From Desulfobacteraceae bacterium (lineage in GTDB: Bacteria; Desulfobacterota; Desulfobacteria; Desulfobacterales; SURF-15), in contig QZKK01000096.1 in NCBI GenBank assembly GCA_003599475.1, forward strand, positions 1 to 12,351: a stretch of DNA of 12,351 bases, read 5' to 3'. Numbering within the stretch: the stretch's first letter is position 1; every line of letters starts with the position of its first letter. A program made the translations under genes and the position numbers. Shown piece by piece: positions 6,144 to 12,351 of this stretch. The notes under the pieces are model-generated. The model was not told the origin of the DNA, searched no databases, and saw only the letters and a list, made by a program, of their open reading frames with translations.

Positions 6144-7409
6144 TCAAGCCCCTCCCTGTTTACCCTGTTCCGCTCGATACTCATCCACCAGAGTACGGAA
6201 CCGGTTGGCTAAAAACTTCGCGTCATAGACATGTTTTCGATCGTAGATTTCGATCCTGGCCGGCAGATCCGCAAGGCCCTCCTTGAGGATCTCCTGAGAT
6301 TCCTTCTCCTTGTTTCCGCAAAGCAGAAGAACGACGGGAAAACCGGGCCGCTTCGGGAGCTCTTCGCGAAGCGCCTTCACCAGTCCGTGCGCATGGTGCC
6401 ATTGTTCCTGGTTTGCCATCATGAATCCGGCGAGAAAATAGCCTTCGATACTCGGCTGGGACAAAATGATTTTGGCCACCCGGTAGACTTTTGAGGCGGT
6501 GGGGTTGCCGCTGGTGTCGGCGTAATCGGCGACTTTGAGTCCAACTTTGTTCAAGGCATCCACCCCCAGAATGGCTGCACCGCCGCCGATTCCGTGGTAC
6601 CCCACGAAACCGCCCTTTTTCAATTCTTCGGGGGAGGCCATTTCGGCGCAATAACTGGTGCCGCGGAAGTCGGCCTCTTCGAACTTCCATGCCATCAGGT
6701 CGAATTCCGTCGGTTCTTTGACGAATTCCCGGCCGACTTTGATGCCGAGCTCACGCTGCCTGAAGATCGCCTGGTCGTCGACCTGGAACTTGCAGTCCGC
6801 GGCAATGGCTTTGCCGTCTTCGGTGAGAACCAGGGGATTGATTTCCACCGTCCGGCAGTCGTATCTTCTGAACACGCCGTAGAGTTTGTAAACGATATCG
6901 GAAAGCTGCCGGAGGGCATCCCCTTTGATCCCCATGGATCTCACGATGTTCAGGGTGTCATACGGACGGAGACCTCGAATGATGTCCACGTTTCTCATGG
7001 CGATCTTGTCTTCGGGTACAGACTCGATATCCATCCCCCCCGCAGGACTGAACATAAGGACCGGGCCTCTGACGGATCTGGCGGAATTGATGATGATGCC
7101 GGCATAAAATTCCTGGGCGATCTTCAGCTTTTCTTCCACCAGAACTTCTTTTACTTCCAGGTTTTTGACCCTCATTCCAAGGATTTCCCCGGCAGCCCGA
7201 GCGGCTTCATCCGGGGTGTCCGCAAATTTCACCGCTCCCGATTTCCCTCTGCCTCCGGCCCATACCTGAGCCTTGACCACGACCGGCCCGTCGATTTTTC
7301 GGGCAATTGTTCTGGCTTCTTCAGGTGTTTTGGCCGGTTCGCCCTTTGGGATGGGAATACCGGCTTTTTTAAAATACGCCTTTCCCTGATATTCGAAAAA
7401 TTTGGCCAT
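6144..7409 (-). CDS. SucC-like ATP-grasp CoA ligase beta subunit
   Basis: A 421-residue ATP-grasp protein homologous to succinyl-CoA synthetase beta, the nucleotide-binding subunit that exchanges phosphate with the phosphohistidine of the alpha subunit. The ATP-grasp part has VKAQVWAGGRGKSGAVK (45-61), VEEKLKIAQEFYAGI (91-105), TVEINPLVLTEDGKAIAADCK (187-207) with Glu189 and the Mg ligands Asn191 and Asp205. The CoA-ligase domain has GGGAAILGVDALNKVG (275-290) and IILSQPSIEGYFL (314-326). In place of the SucC IFGGI(V/T)RCD stretch it has AGFMMANQEQWHHAHG (327-342), and it is about 30 residues longer than typical SucC, mostly at the C-terminus. The ATG at 7409 follows GGAGG at four to five bases. 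It is the first gene of the minus-strand block, so the divergent promoter region controls it. Substrate is unproven; malate is inferred from the neighbours. Confidence 0.88.
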   Translation of the reverse strand: MAKFFEYQGKAYFKKAGIPIPKGEPAKTPEEARTIARKIDGPVVVKAQVWAGGRGKSGAVKFADTPDEAARAAGEILGMRVKNLEVKEVLVEEKLKIAQEFYAGIIINSARSVRGPVLMFSPAGGMDIESVPEDKIAMRNVDIIRGLRPYDTLNIVRSMGIKGDALRQLSDIVYKLYGVFRRYDCRTVEINPLVLTEDGKAIAADCKFQVDDQAIFRQRELGIKVGREFVKEPTEFDLMAWKFEEADFRGTSYCAEMASPEELKKGGFVGYHGIGGGAAILGVDALNKVGLKVADYADTSGNPTASKVYRVAKIILSQPSIEGYFLAGFMMANQEQWHHAHGLVKALREELPKRPGFPVVLLLCGNKEKESQEILKEGLADLPARIEIYDRKHVYDAKFLANRFRTLVDEYRAEQGKQGGA

Positions 7410-7444
7410 ACTCCCTCCATCCGAATTTTTTCGTGCCCTTTAGT

Positions 7445-7455
7445 TGGTAAGACCA
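7445..7455. promoter_or_regulatory. Operator-like palindrome TGGTAAGACCA (FadR/PdhR type)
   Basis: A perfect TGGT-N3-ACCA palindrome. With one flanking T (TTGGTAAGACCA) it closely resembles the known PdhR box (TTGGTnnnACCAA) and FadR sites of the same GntR subfamily as the adjacent regulator. It lies between the putative minus-strand -10 region and the SucC-like start, where binding would repress the operon. It is the probable target of the regulator at 7715. Confidence 0.65.
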
Positions 7456-7468
7456 TATTACAGTATGG

Positions 7469-7497
7469 CTCTATCAGCAATTCTCGTCGATTGTCAA
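7469..7497 (-). promoter_or_regulatory. Putative sigma-70 promoter for the minus-strand CoA-ligase operon
   Basis: On the minus strand a perfect -35 TTGACA (7492-7497) is followed at 16-17 bases by a weak -10 (GATAGA/ATAGAG, about 7469-7475). Transcription would start near 7462, leaving about 50 bases of leader containing the TGGTAAGACCA palindrome. The weak -10 could mean help from an activator. Confidence 0.45.
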
Positions 7498-7607
7498 GCG
7501 TTTTTTCCGAAAGCATAGACGGGAGCCGGCCATCTCCACCTTATTCTATATCGTACCCGGTGAAGGACCCGAAAAGAGCACTCCTGACTCTTTTACACTC
7601 GAAAAGA

Positions 7608-7626
7608 TGTGAGAAAAGTTCTCACA
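7608..7626. promoter_or_regulatory. Perfect 8-bp inverted repeat TGTGAGAA-N3-TTCTCACA
   Basis: A 19-bp perfect palindrome with an AAG centre, ending nine bases before the -35 box of the regulator promoter. It differs from the TGGT-N3-ACCA operators, so it suggests a second DNA-binding protein or an activator site in the divergent region. It contains TGTGA and TCACA, but with nine bases between them rather than the six of a CRP site. Confidence 0.5.
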
Positions 7627-7634
7627 CAATTGAT

Positions 7635-7663
7635 TTGACATCCTGCGATCATCTTGTTATTAA
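7635..7663 (+). promoter_or_regulatory. Putative sigma-70 promoter of the GntR gene
   Basis: TTGACA (7635-7640), a 17-base spacer and TATTAA (7658-7663, 4 of 6 consensus bases). Transcription would start near 7670, about 45 bases before the regulator start codon, with the TGGTCAGGCCA operator-like site inside the leader. Confidence 0.6.
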
Positions 7664-7686
7664 GACTCGTCTGGCGAATGGTAATA

Positions 7687-7697
7687 TGGTCAGGCCA
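7687..7697. promoter_or_regulatory. Operator-like site TGGTCAGGCCA in the GntR-gene leader
   Basis: It matches the FadR-type core TGGTCnGACCA with one mismatch (A to G), leaving TGGT and RCCA half-sites. It lies just downstream of the predicted transcription start and upstream of the AAAGGA ribosome binding site, an arrangement suited to autorepression. Confidence 0.5.
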
Positions 7698-7714
7698 AAG
7701 GATTGTAAAGTATA

Positions 7715-8458
7715 ATGGACAGTCAGATCTTCAAACCGATTAAACAGGAAAAAATCTCTTCAAAGATCGTGCTTCAGATAAAGAAGCTCATCCTGGACGG
7801 AAATCTGAAACCGGGAGACCCGCTGCCTCCGGAAAGGGAGCTGATGAAGCTATTGAGCGTCAGCCGCCCGTCCATTCGAGAAGCACTGAAATCTTTGGTC
7901 GGTATGGGTTTTCTGGAGACCACCCAGGGGAACCGCACAATCGTCCGGTCGCTGATGTCGGCCCGCATGGCGGATCCCCTCCATGAACTGCTCAAAGACG
8001 ATTTCAGCATCGTTTTTGAAATCATCGAAGTTCGCAAGGCACTGGAAGCATGGAACGCCTTCCACGCCGCAAGAAGAGCCACCCCGGCGGATATCGAGCG
8101 TCTGGAGGGGTATGTCGAGGCGATGCGGATCAATCTGGAAGAAAACGGTCGATATCTGGAGAAAGAAGATGCCGATTTTCATCTTACACTCGCCGAGGCC
8201 ACCCATAACAAGGTTCAAACGCACATCATGTTTACCATTTACGATATTTTGAAGAAGTCCATCGGAAAGTATTACATGGATATCGATCGTTCATCCATCT
8301 ACCGGCAGCATCTGGGCATTGTCGAAGCCGTTAAGGCGAGGGATTCGGAGAAAGCCAGGCTCAACATTCTCAAGCACCTGGACTATGTGGAATCCAAGAT
8401 CAAGGAAGTCGTCGAACCTGCCACCGGGAAGAATTTGAAGATCCTGACTTCGAGGTAA
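7715..8458 (+). CDS. GntR-family regulator, FadR subfamily (GlcC/PdhR/LldR-like)
   Basis: A 247-residue transcription factor with an N-terminal winged helix (about 12-78) containing LKPGDPLPPERELMKLLSVS (31-50) and RPSIREALKSLVGMGFLE (51-68), the GntR recognition segment. The all-helical FCD ligand domain (about 95-235) has the metal-site pattern Asp152/His156 (DADFH), His199 (RQHLGIVEAV) and His221 (LKHLDYVE). FCD regulators usually sense small organic acids; GlcC (glycolate), LldR (lactate) and PdhR (pyruvate) are close types. The ATG at 7715 has AAAGGA about 12 bases upstream, a rather long gap. It is divergent from the CoA-ligase operon and upstream of the decarboxylase operon. Two TGGT-N3-RCCA palindromes flank the divergent promoters, so it probably represses both itself and the minus-strand operon. 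The effector is inferred to be glycolate or another pathway acid. Confidence 0.92.
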   Translation: MDSQIFKPIKQEKISSKIVLQIKKLILDGNLKPGDPLPPERELMKLLSVSRPSIREALKSLVGMGFLETTQGNRTIVRSLMSARMADPLHELLKDDFSIVFEIIEVRKALEAWNAFHAARRATPADIERLEGYVEAMRINLEENGRYLEKEDADFHLTLAEATHNKVQTHIMFTIYDILKKSIGKYYMDIDRSSIYRQHLGIVEAVKARDSEKARLNILKHLDYVESKIKEVVEPATGKNLKILTSR

Positions 8459-8547
8459 CGGACCCTCCAATGAACGGCAGCAAAACACGGCCGCCCGGCT
8501 GCATGTGGATGCTTATCGGGAAATTGCTGAATGGACGAGTGATTTTC

Positions 8548-8576
8548 TTGACACAGAAGGGACAGAGCGATATATT
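8548..8576 (+). promoter_or_regulatory. Strong sigma-70 promoter of the decarboxylase operon
   Basis: TTGACA (8548-8553), exactly 17 bases, then TATATT (8571-8576, 5 of 6 consensus). It lies 90 bases after the regulator stop and would start transcription near 8583, about 100 bases before the OadG-like gene. No TGGT-N3-ACCA operator is seen in this leader (8577-8683), so the operon may be less tightly controlled than the minus-strand genes. I see no gene in 8459-8683. Confidence 0.7.
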
Positions 8577-8683
8577 ATCCGACTTTATTATAAACACGAA
8601 GCACCTTTGCCGAGCCGTCCAGTCTCGACGAGTAACGGTCCGATTCGAAATTTTTTAGCGTTCTTAATCCTGAAGGATCGATC

Positions 8684-9028
8684 ATGGGAATGAACCTCTT
8701 GATGATTTGCATCGCTTCTTTCGCAGCGGTGTTCGTCGTGCTGATTTTCCTCGCACTGATCATGGGATTGATCACCCGTGTCTTTCCCGAAAAGAGGAAA
8801 GCCGCCGCGGAAGCCCCTGCGGCATCAGACGATGCCGCGGTGTATGCTGCGATCGCCTCGACCTATATGGCACGCTTCCCCGGAACCCGGGTCAGCCGCA
8901 TCGAAGGGCTGACGATAGTCAGTGCACCCCCTGCGGCATCAGACGATGCCGCGGTGTATGCTGCGATCGCCTCGACCTATATGGCACGCTTCCCCGGAAC
9001 GGGGGTCACCCACATCAAAGAGCTATAA
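8684..9028 (+). CDS. oadG: OadG-like small membrane subunit with internal duplication
   Basis: A 114-residue protein with one N-terminal membrane helix (about 4-31, MNLLMICI...ALIMGLI), a basic patch FPEKRK, and two nearly identical soluble repeats (about 45-76 and 83-114). Each begins PAASDDAAVYAAIASTYMA, an amphipathic helix, and continues RFPGT. A membrane helix plus a cytoplasmic D-x-AAVYAAIA helix fits the gamma subunit of sodium-pump decarboxylases, which anchors the alpha subunit to the beta subunit. The ATG at 8684 follows GAAGGA at seven bases. OadA starts 27 bp later and OadB follows, the usual gene set. Ordinary gamma subunits have one such helix; the duplication is in frame and recent. 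The Zn-binding His-rich tail of Klebsiella OadG is not evident. Overall similarity to OadG rests mainly on layout and context. Confidence 0.75.
   Translation: MGMNLLMICIASFAAVFVVLIFLALIMGLITRVFPEKRKAAAEAPAASDDAAVYAAIASTYMARFPGTRVSRIEGLTIVSAPPAASDDAAVYAAIASTYMARFPGTGVTHIKEL
8814..9028 (+). repeat. 114-bp in-frame tandem duplication inside the OadG-like gene
   Basis: Bases 8814-8886 are identical to 8928-9000 (73 of 73 by eye), with period 114 bp (38 codons). The rest of each unit (8887-8910 against 9001-9024) is diverged but still clearly alignable. The second unit is cut short by the stop codon. Confidence 0.93.
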
Positions 9029-9055
9029 ATCTGAAATCGAAGAAGAGGAGGGGAG

Positions 9056-11050
9056 ATGATTTTTACACAAAAGCCCAAGAAAATACGCGTGATGCTTACG
9101 CCTTTCCGCGACGGCCTGCAGAGCTCATTCGGCGGAAAAGTCCGGCTGCAGGATTACCTGCCGGCAATGGAATACGCAGCCAAAGAGGCAGGGGTGCGGC
9201 ATATGGAATTCGGCGGCGGCGCCAGGTACCAGGCGCCCTTTTTCTACCTGGCGGAGGATCCGTTTGAAACCATGAAAAAGATGCGGGAGGCCGTCGGCCC
9301 GGATGTGGATCTCCAGATCCTGACCCGCTCCATCTCCGGGGTCACCCTTCAGGCGCAAAACGCGGCCTCGCTGAAGCTGCAGGCCAAACTGATGAAGCAG
9401 TACGGGACCACCTGGGACCGGAACTTCGATTATATGAACGATACGGATCTTCTGGTGAAAACGGGGCGGCCGATCGTCGAATCCGGCATGCACCATCAGG
9501 CCAGCATCGCCATGATGGGGCTTCCGTTTCAGTCGAACAAAGTACATACCCCCGAGTTCTATATCAGCATCGGCAGAAAGCTCCTCGAGTCCGACATCCG
9601 CATCGACAGCATCTGTCTTAAAGACGCAAGCGGCACGACGGACCCGAAGACGTTTTATGAAACCGCCAGGGGAATGAGAGCGATCATGCCTTCCGAGATG
9701 CCGCTTTGGGCCCACACCCACGATACCGCCAGCATGGCTGTTTCCCAGTACATGGCGGCGATCGAGGGCGGGGCGGACGGAATCGATCTTTCAACCCGGC
9801 CTCTGGCCAGCGGAACCGTCCAGCCGGACGTACGCTCGATGGCGCATGCGTTGAAAGACACCGGCTACTCGCTCGATATGGATGTGTCAAAGGTTCAGGC
9901 GATCGAGGACCGGCTGAACGAAGGGCTGAAAGACTACGATTTCAATCCGGTCACAACCCAGGCCGATGCCCGCGTGCTCGGCTTCCCGATGCCGGGCGGC
10001 GCCATCGGACCCAACGTGCACATGATGGTCAAAGCAGGCCTTCTCGATCGATACACCGATATTCTATCCGAGTTTCCCGTAGTGGTGGAAGCCGGAGGCG
10101 CATGGACGAGCGTCACACCGGGAAGCCAGCAGTACTGGCTCCAGGCCTTCAACAACGTTCTCTACGGGCGCTGGAAGAAGATCGAAAACGGTTACGGACG
10201 TGCGGTGCTCGGTTATTTCGGCAAGACTCCGCTTCCGCCGGATAAGGAAGTGGTCAGGATCGCTTCAGAGCAGCTCAACCTCCCGCCGTTTGAAGGAGAT
10301 CCGTTCGAGGCGGTCCCGGATACCATTTCAGAAGCCAGGAAAGCGCTCGAGGCGAATGGCCTGGCGGTAAACGACAAGAATATTTTTCTGGTCGTATCCT
10401 CGATGGTTCCCGGAAAAAAGATCGAACTCAATGAGGGGATCCGGCTTCTGACCGGAAAAGGCAAGATCGACCTGCCGCTCAAGAAAAAAGAAGAACCGAA
10501 GCCCGTTGCGGCCTCCAACCCGGTTCCGGCCGCCAATCCGGCTCCGGCCGCAGCCCCGGCGATGATTACTCCGTTTACCACGAAGTGTACGGTGGTCGAG
10601 GGGGACATCAGCCGGTCCTTCATGGTCACGATCGAGAGTGCAGCAGGTGTAGAATCCGTTCGCACGGCTCCGGCGGCAGCGGCGGCTCCCGTTCGACCCG
10701 CTCCGGCAGCCCGCATTCAGCCCGTTCCGGCTCCTGTTCCGCCCGCTCCGGCGGCAGCGGTGCCTCCGGTTCAGCCTGCAGCACCCCCGTCAGCGCAAAC
10801 GGCTTCTGCTTCCGGCGGGCAGGAGATGCCCGTATTTTCCACCTTCGGCGGCTCCGTCCAGCTTGTCGACATCGTCGTCAAGGTCGGAGACCAGGTTACG
10901 GTCGGACAGACGGTTGCGGTCGTTGAAGCGATGAAGGCCACTCACGACATCAAGACGCGGTATGCCGGAACGGTCGTCTCCATTCAGGCAAGAATCGGCG
11001 ACGAAGTGGACAGCACCAAGCCGATCGTAACCGTAGCGATGAAGAGTTAA
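9056..11050 (+). CDS. oadA: OadA/PycB-type biotin-dependent carboxyltransferase (oxaloacetate decarboxylase alpha)
   Basis: A 664-residue protein that should move CO2 from a 2-oxoacid, most likely oxaloacetate, to its own biotin. An HMGL-like TIM barrel (about 8-275) is followed by the conserved PYC/OADA domain (about 295-475), a long Ala/Pro linker (about 484-588) interrupted by a small segment (503-527), and a biotinyl domain (about 591-663) with EAMKAT and biotinyl Lys627. Active-site residues known from pyruvate carboxylase and transcarboxylase 5S are present: metal ligands Asp19, Lys189 (carbamylated in the family), His220 and His222, and substrate residues Gln22, Arg91 and Thr254. Around them the barrel is divergent: RDGLQS for RDAHQS, ILTRSISG for LLRGQN, FGGGARYQ for WGGATFD. 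The ATG at 9056 follows GGAGG at five bases. OadB begins three bases after the stop. No biotin carboxylase gene is nearby, favouring decarboxylation over carboxylation. Confidence 0.9.
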   Translation: MIFTQKPKKIRVMLTPFRDGLQSSFGGKVRLQDYLPAMEYAAKEAGVRHMEFGGGARYQAPFFYLAEDPFETMKKMREAVGPDVDLQILTRSISGVTLQAQNAASLKLQAKLMKQYGTTWDRNFDYMNDTDLLVKTGRPIVESGMHHQASIAMMGLPFQSNKVHTPEFYISIGRKLLESDIRIDSICLKDASGTTDPKTFYETARGMRAIMPSEMPLWAHTHDTASMAVSQYMAAIEGGADGIDLSTRPLASGTVQPDVRSMAHALKDTGYSLDMDVSKVQAIEDRLNEGLKDYDFNPVTTQADARVLGFPMPGGAIGPNVHMMVKAGLLDRYTDILSEFPVVVEAGGAWTSVTPGSQQYWLQAFNNVLYGRWKKIENGYGRAVLGYFGKTPLPPDKEVVRIASEQLNLPPFEGDPFEAVPDTISEARKALEANGLAVNDKNIFLVVSSMVPGKKIELNEGIRLLTGKGKIDLPLKKKEEPKPVAASNPVPAANPAPAAAPAMITPFTTKCTVVEGDISRSFMVTIESAAGVESVRTAPAAAAAPVRPAPAARIQPVPAPVPPAPAAAVPPVQPAAPPSAQTASASGGQEMPVFSTFGGSVQLVDIVVKVGDQVTVGQTVAVVEAMKATHDIKTRYAGTVVSIQARIGDEVDSTKPIVTVAMKS

Positions 11051-11053
11051 TCC

Positions 11054-12181
11054 ATGGATACCTTGTTGAAGCTGATTGCGACTTCCGGTTTTGCCCACTT
11101 GAGTTTCGGAAATCTCGTCATGTTCCTGGCGGCCGGCACCCTGATCTATCTGGCCATTACCAAGGAATACGAGCCCATGCTGCTCATCCCGATCGGCTTC
11201 GGCATTACACTCGCGAATCTGCCGCTCGGGGGTATGGGCGCCTACGGGGAAGGGATCATGGGCTTCATCTACCGAATCGGTTTAAAGACTCAGCTTCTTC
11301 CGCCGATCATCTTCCTGGGGGTGGGGGCGCTGACCGATTTCCGGCCGCTGCTTGCAAGGCCGCTGACCTTTCTTCTGGGAGCCGCCGCCCAGTTGGGCAT
11401 CTTTGCAGCGGCCATCGGCGCCGCCTATCTGTTCGGATTTACCGCCAAGGAGGCGGCATCGATCGGCATCATCGGCGGTGCGGACGGGCCGACATCGATC
11501 TTTCTTGCAACTCAGCTTGCCCCTCATCTTCTTGGCCCCATCGCCGTTGCCGCTTACAGCTACATGTCGCTGGTCCCGATCATCCAGCCGCCGATCATTC
11601 GCATGCTGACGACTAAGAAAGAGCGTGCAATCGATATGCCCAAGAACAAGCCGGTTTCAAAAACGGCGATCGTCCTCTTTCCGATCGTCACCGGGATCAC
11701 GGCATCTCTTGCCGTTCCTTCCTGTGCGCCGCTGATCGGCATGCTCATGTTCGGCAACCTCCTGCGGGAATGCGGGGTCACCGAGCGTCTGCGAAAGACG
11801 GCTGGAAGCTCCCTGATCGATATCGTCACCATCTTTCTGGGGCTCGCCGTGGGTGCGACCATGGATGATAAGCTTTTCCTGACCTGGAGGACGATCGCGA
11901 TCCTGGTCATGGGGGCGGTCGCATTCGGTTTTTCCACCGCAGGCGGCGTCGCTTTCGGAAAGATGATCAACCTGTTTTTGCCCGAGGGAAAAAAGATCAA
12001 TCCCTGCATCGGCGCCGCCGGTGTCTCGGCAGTTCCCATGTCCGCCCGCGTTGTCCAGAAGCTGGTCTCGGATGAGACCGGCGGACGGGTCAACCCGCTC
12101 ATGCAGGCCATGGGGCCGAACGTTGCGGGGGTCGTCGGGTCGGCGGTTGCTGCAGGGGTTTTTTTGTCTCTCCTGTCCTGA
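11054..12181 (+). CDS. oadB: Sodium-translocating decarboxylase beta subunit
   Basis: A 375-residue, strongly hydrophobic membrane protein with about nine or more membrane segments. It decarboxylates carboxybiotin on the alpha subunit and couples this to Na+ export. Hallmarks are FLGVGALTDF (87-96), IIGGADGPTSIFLATQLAP (139-157) with Asp144 corresponding to the essential Asp of region IIIa in Klebsiella OadB, and SYMSLVPIIQPPI (169-181). The C-terminal end has SAVPMSARVVQK and NPLMQAMGPNVAGVVGSAVAAG. Length is normal for the family. The ATG lies three bases after the OadA stop, with only GAAGAG as a weak ribosome binding site, so translational coupling is likely. The family also serves methylmalonyl-CoA and glutaconyl-CoA decarboxylases; the OadA-type alpha subunit makes oxaloacetate the likely substrate. 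The TGA stop lies inside an extragenic repeat. Confidence 0.95.
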   Translation: MDTLLKLIATSGFAHLSFGNLVMFLAAGTLIYLAITKEYEPMLLIPIGFGITLANLPLGGMGAYGEGIMGFIYRIGLKTQLLPPIIFLGVGALTDFRPLLARPLTFLLGAAAQLGIFAAAIGAAYLFGFTAKEAASIGIIGGADGPTSIFLATQLAPHLLGPIAVAAYSYMSLVPIIQPPIIRMLTTKKERAIDMPKNKPVSKTAIVLFPIVTGITASLAVPSCAPLIGMLMFGNLLRECGVTERLRKTAGSSLIDIVTIFLGLAVGATMDDKLFLTWRTIAILVMGAVAFGFSTAGGVAFGKMINLFLPEGKKINPCIGAAGVSAVPMSARVVQKLVSDETGGRVNPLMQAMGPNVAGVVGSAVAAGVFLSLLS

Positions 12182-12192
12182 ACGCTGAACAC
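12179..12192. repeat. Copy of the TGAACGC/TGAACAC 14-mer overlapping the oadB stop
   Basis: This 14-mer is the exact reverse complement of 4781-4794 and 4795-4808. Its first three bases are the TGA stop codon of the OadB gene. Confidence 0.8.
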
Positions 12193-12210
12193 TGGAAGTT
12201 TCTAACATGC

Positions 12211-12249
12211 CCAGCCACTGGATGCTTGATGCTGGATTCTGGATGGCTG
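12211..12249. repeat. CTGGATGCTTGATGCTGGATTCTGGAT-type repeat with CAGCCA/TGGCTG ends
   Basis: Repeated TGGAT and GATGCT words are bounded by CAGCCA (12212-12217) and its exact complement TGGCTG (12244-12249), which could close a hairpin after the OadB gene. There is no clear U tract, so termination is uncertain. It is another short extragenic repeat family. Confidence 0.5.
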
Positions 12250-12295
12250 AGCGCCCAGTTTGATCGAATCAGAAACTGATAAGTGTTTGTTCATT

Positions 12296-12351
12296 TTGGA
12301 TTTTGAGTTTCGAATTTGTTTTTAATTTGTTTCGGATTTCGATATTCGGAT
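12296..12351. repeat. Second copy of the TTCGAATTT repeat, running off the window
   Basis: It begins with GGATTTTGA as at about 3771, and bases 12325-12351 match 3785-3811 with a single mismatch in 27, in the same orientation. The element continues past the right edge. Confidence 0.75.

Noticed and set aside
6145..6147. TTG start for the small Fe-S protein overlapping the upstream TGA
   Set aside because: The GGAGG would be only three bases away; the ATG six bases further on has good spacing and is the better start.
7608..7626. CRP/FNR-type site
   Set aside because: TGTGA and TCACA are nine bases apart rather than six, and the TTGAT-N4-ATCAA pattern of FNR is absent.
7711..7716. TATAAT hexamer overlapping the GntR start codon as a leaderless-transcript promoter
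   Set aside because: There is no -35 at proper spacing, and a TTGACA-17-TATTAA promoter and an AAAGGA ribosome site lie upstream.
8470..8693. Two plus-strand 62-residue open frames between the regulator and the OadG-like gene
   Set aside because: They lie across a strong promoter, lack ribosome binding sites and show no protein-like pattern.

Overview
The window looks like part of an anaerobic, probably sulfate-reducing or syntrophic, bacterium of the Desulfobacterota. This is an inference from gene content (GlcDEF-type iron-sulfur/flavin dehydrogenase, CoA ligase, biotin-dependent sodium-pump decarboxylase) and from several families of short AT-rich extragenic repeats at operon ends. No rRNA, tRNA, CRISPR array, integrase or transposase was found.

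Layout. A long minus-strand block reads right to left from about 7409: SucC-like CoA-ligase beta subunit, a small seven-cysteine Fe-S protein, SucD-like CoA-ligase alpha subunit, a repeat-filled gap, a CitE/malyl-CoA-lyase-family enzyme, a strong hairpin and a second repeat-filled gap, then GlcD-like and GlcE-like flavoproteins and a GlcF-like Fe-S subunit that is cut by the left edge. Divergent from this block, on the plus strand, is a GntR regulator of the FadR subfamily (7715-8458). After it comes a promoter and a second plus-strand operon: an OadG-like membrane peptide with a nearly perfect internal duplication, an OadA-type biotin carboxyltransferase and the OadB sodium-pump membrane subunit. 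The 305-bp divergent region holds promoter-like elements for both directions, two FadR/PdhR-type operator-like palindromes and a separate 19-bp palindrome.

How the genes may work together. They can be read as the specific steps of a malyl-CoA cycle for oxidising glycolate. GlcDEF would oxidise glycolate to glyoxylate. The CitE-like lyase, in the condensing direction, would join glyoxylate and acetyl-CoA to malyl-CoA. The SucCD-like ligase would split malyl-CoA to malate and CoA with ATP formation. Malate would be oxidised to oxaloacetate by an enzyme encoded elsewhere, and OadGAB would decarboxylate that to pyruvate while exporting Na+. Pyruvate oxidation, also elsewhere, would regenerate acetyl-CoA. 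A pathway of this type is known biochemically from Syntrophobotulus glycolicus, which uses malic enzyme for the decarboxylation. The gene families are clear from sequence; the substrates and the cycle are inference, and a citramalate/itaconate or other 2-hydroxyacid pathway remains possible.
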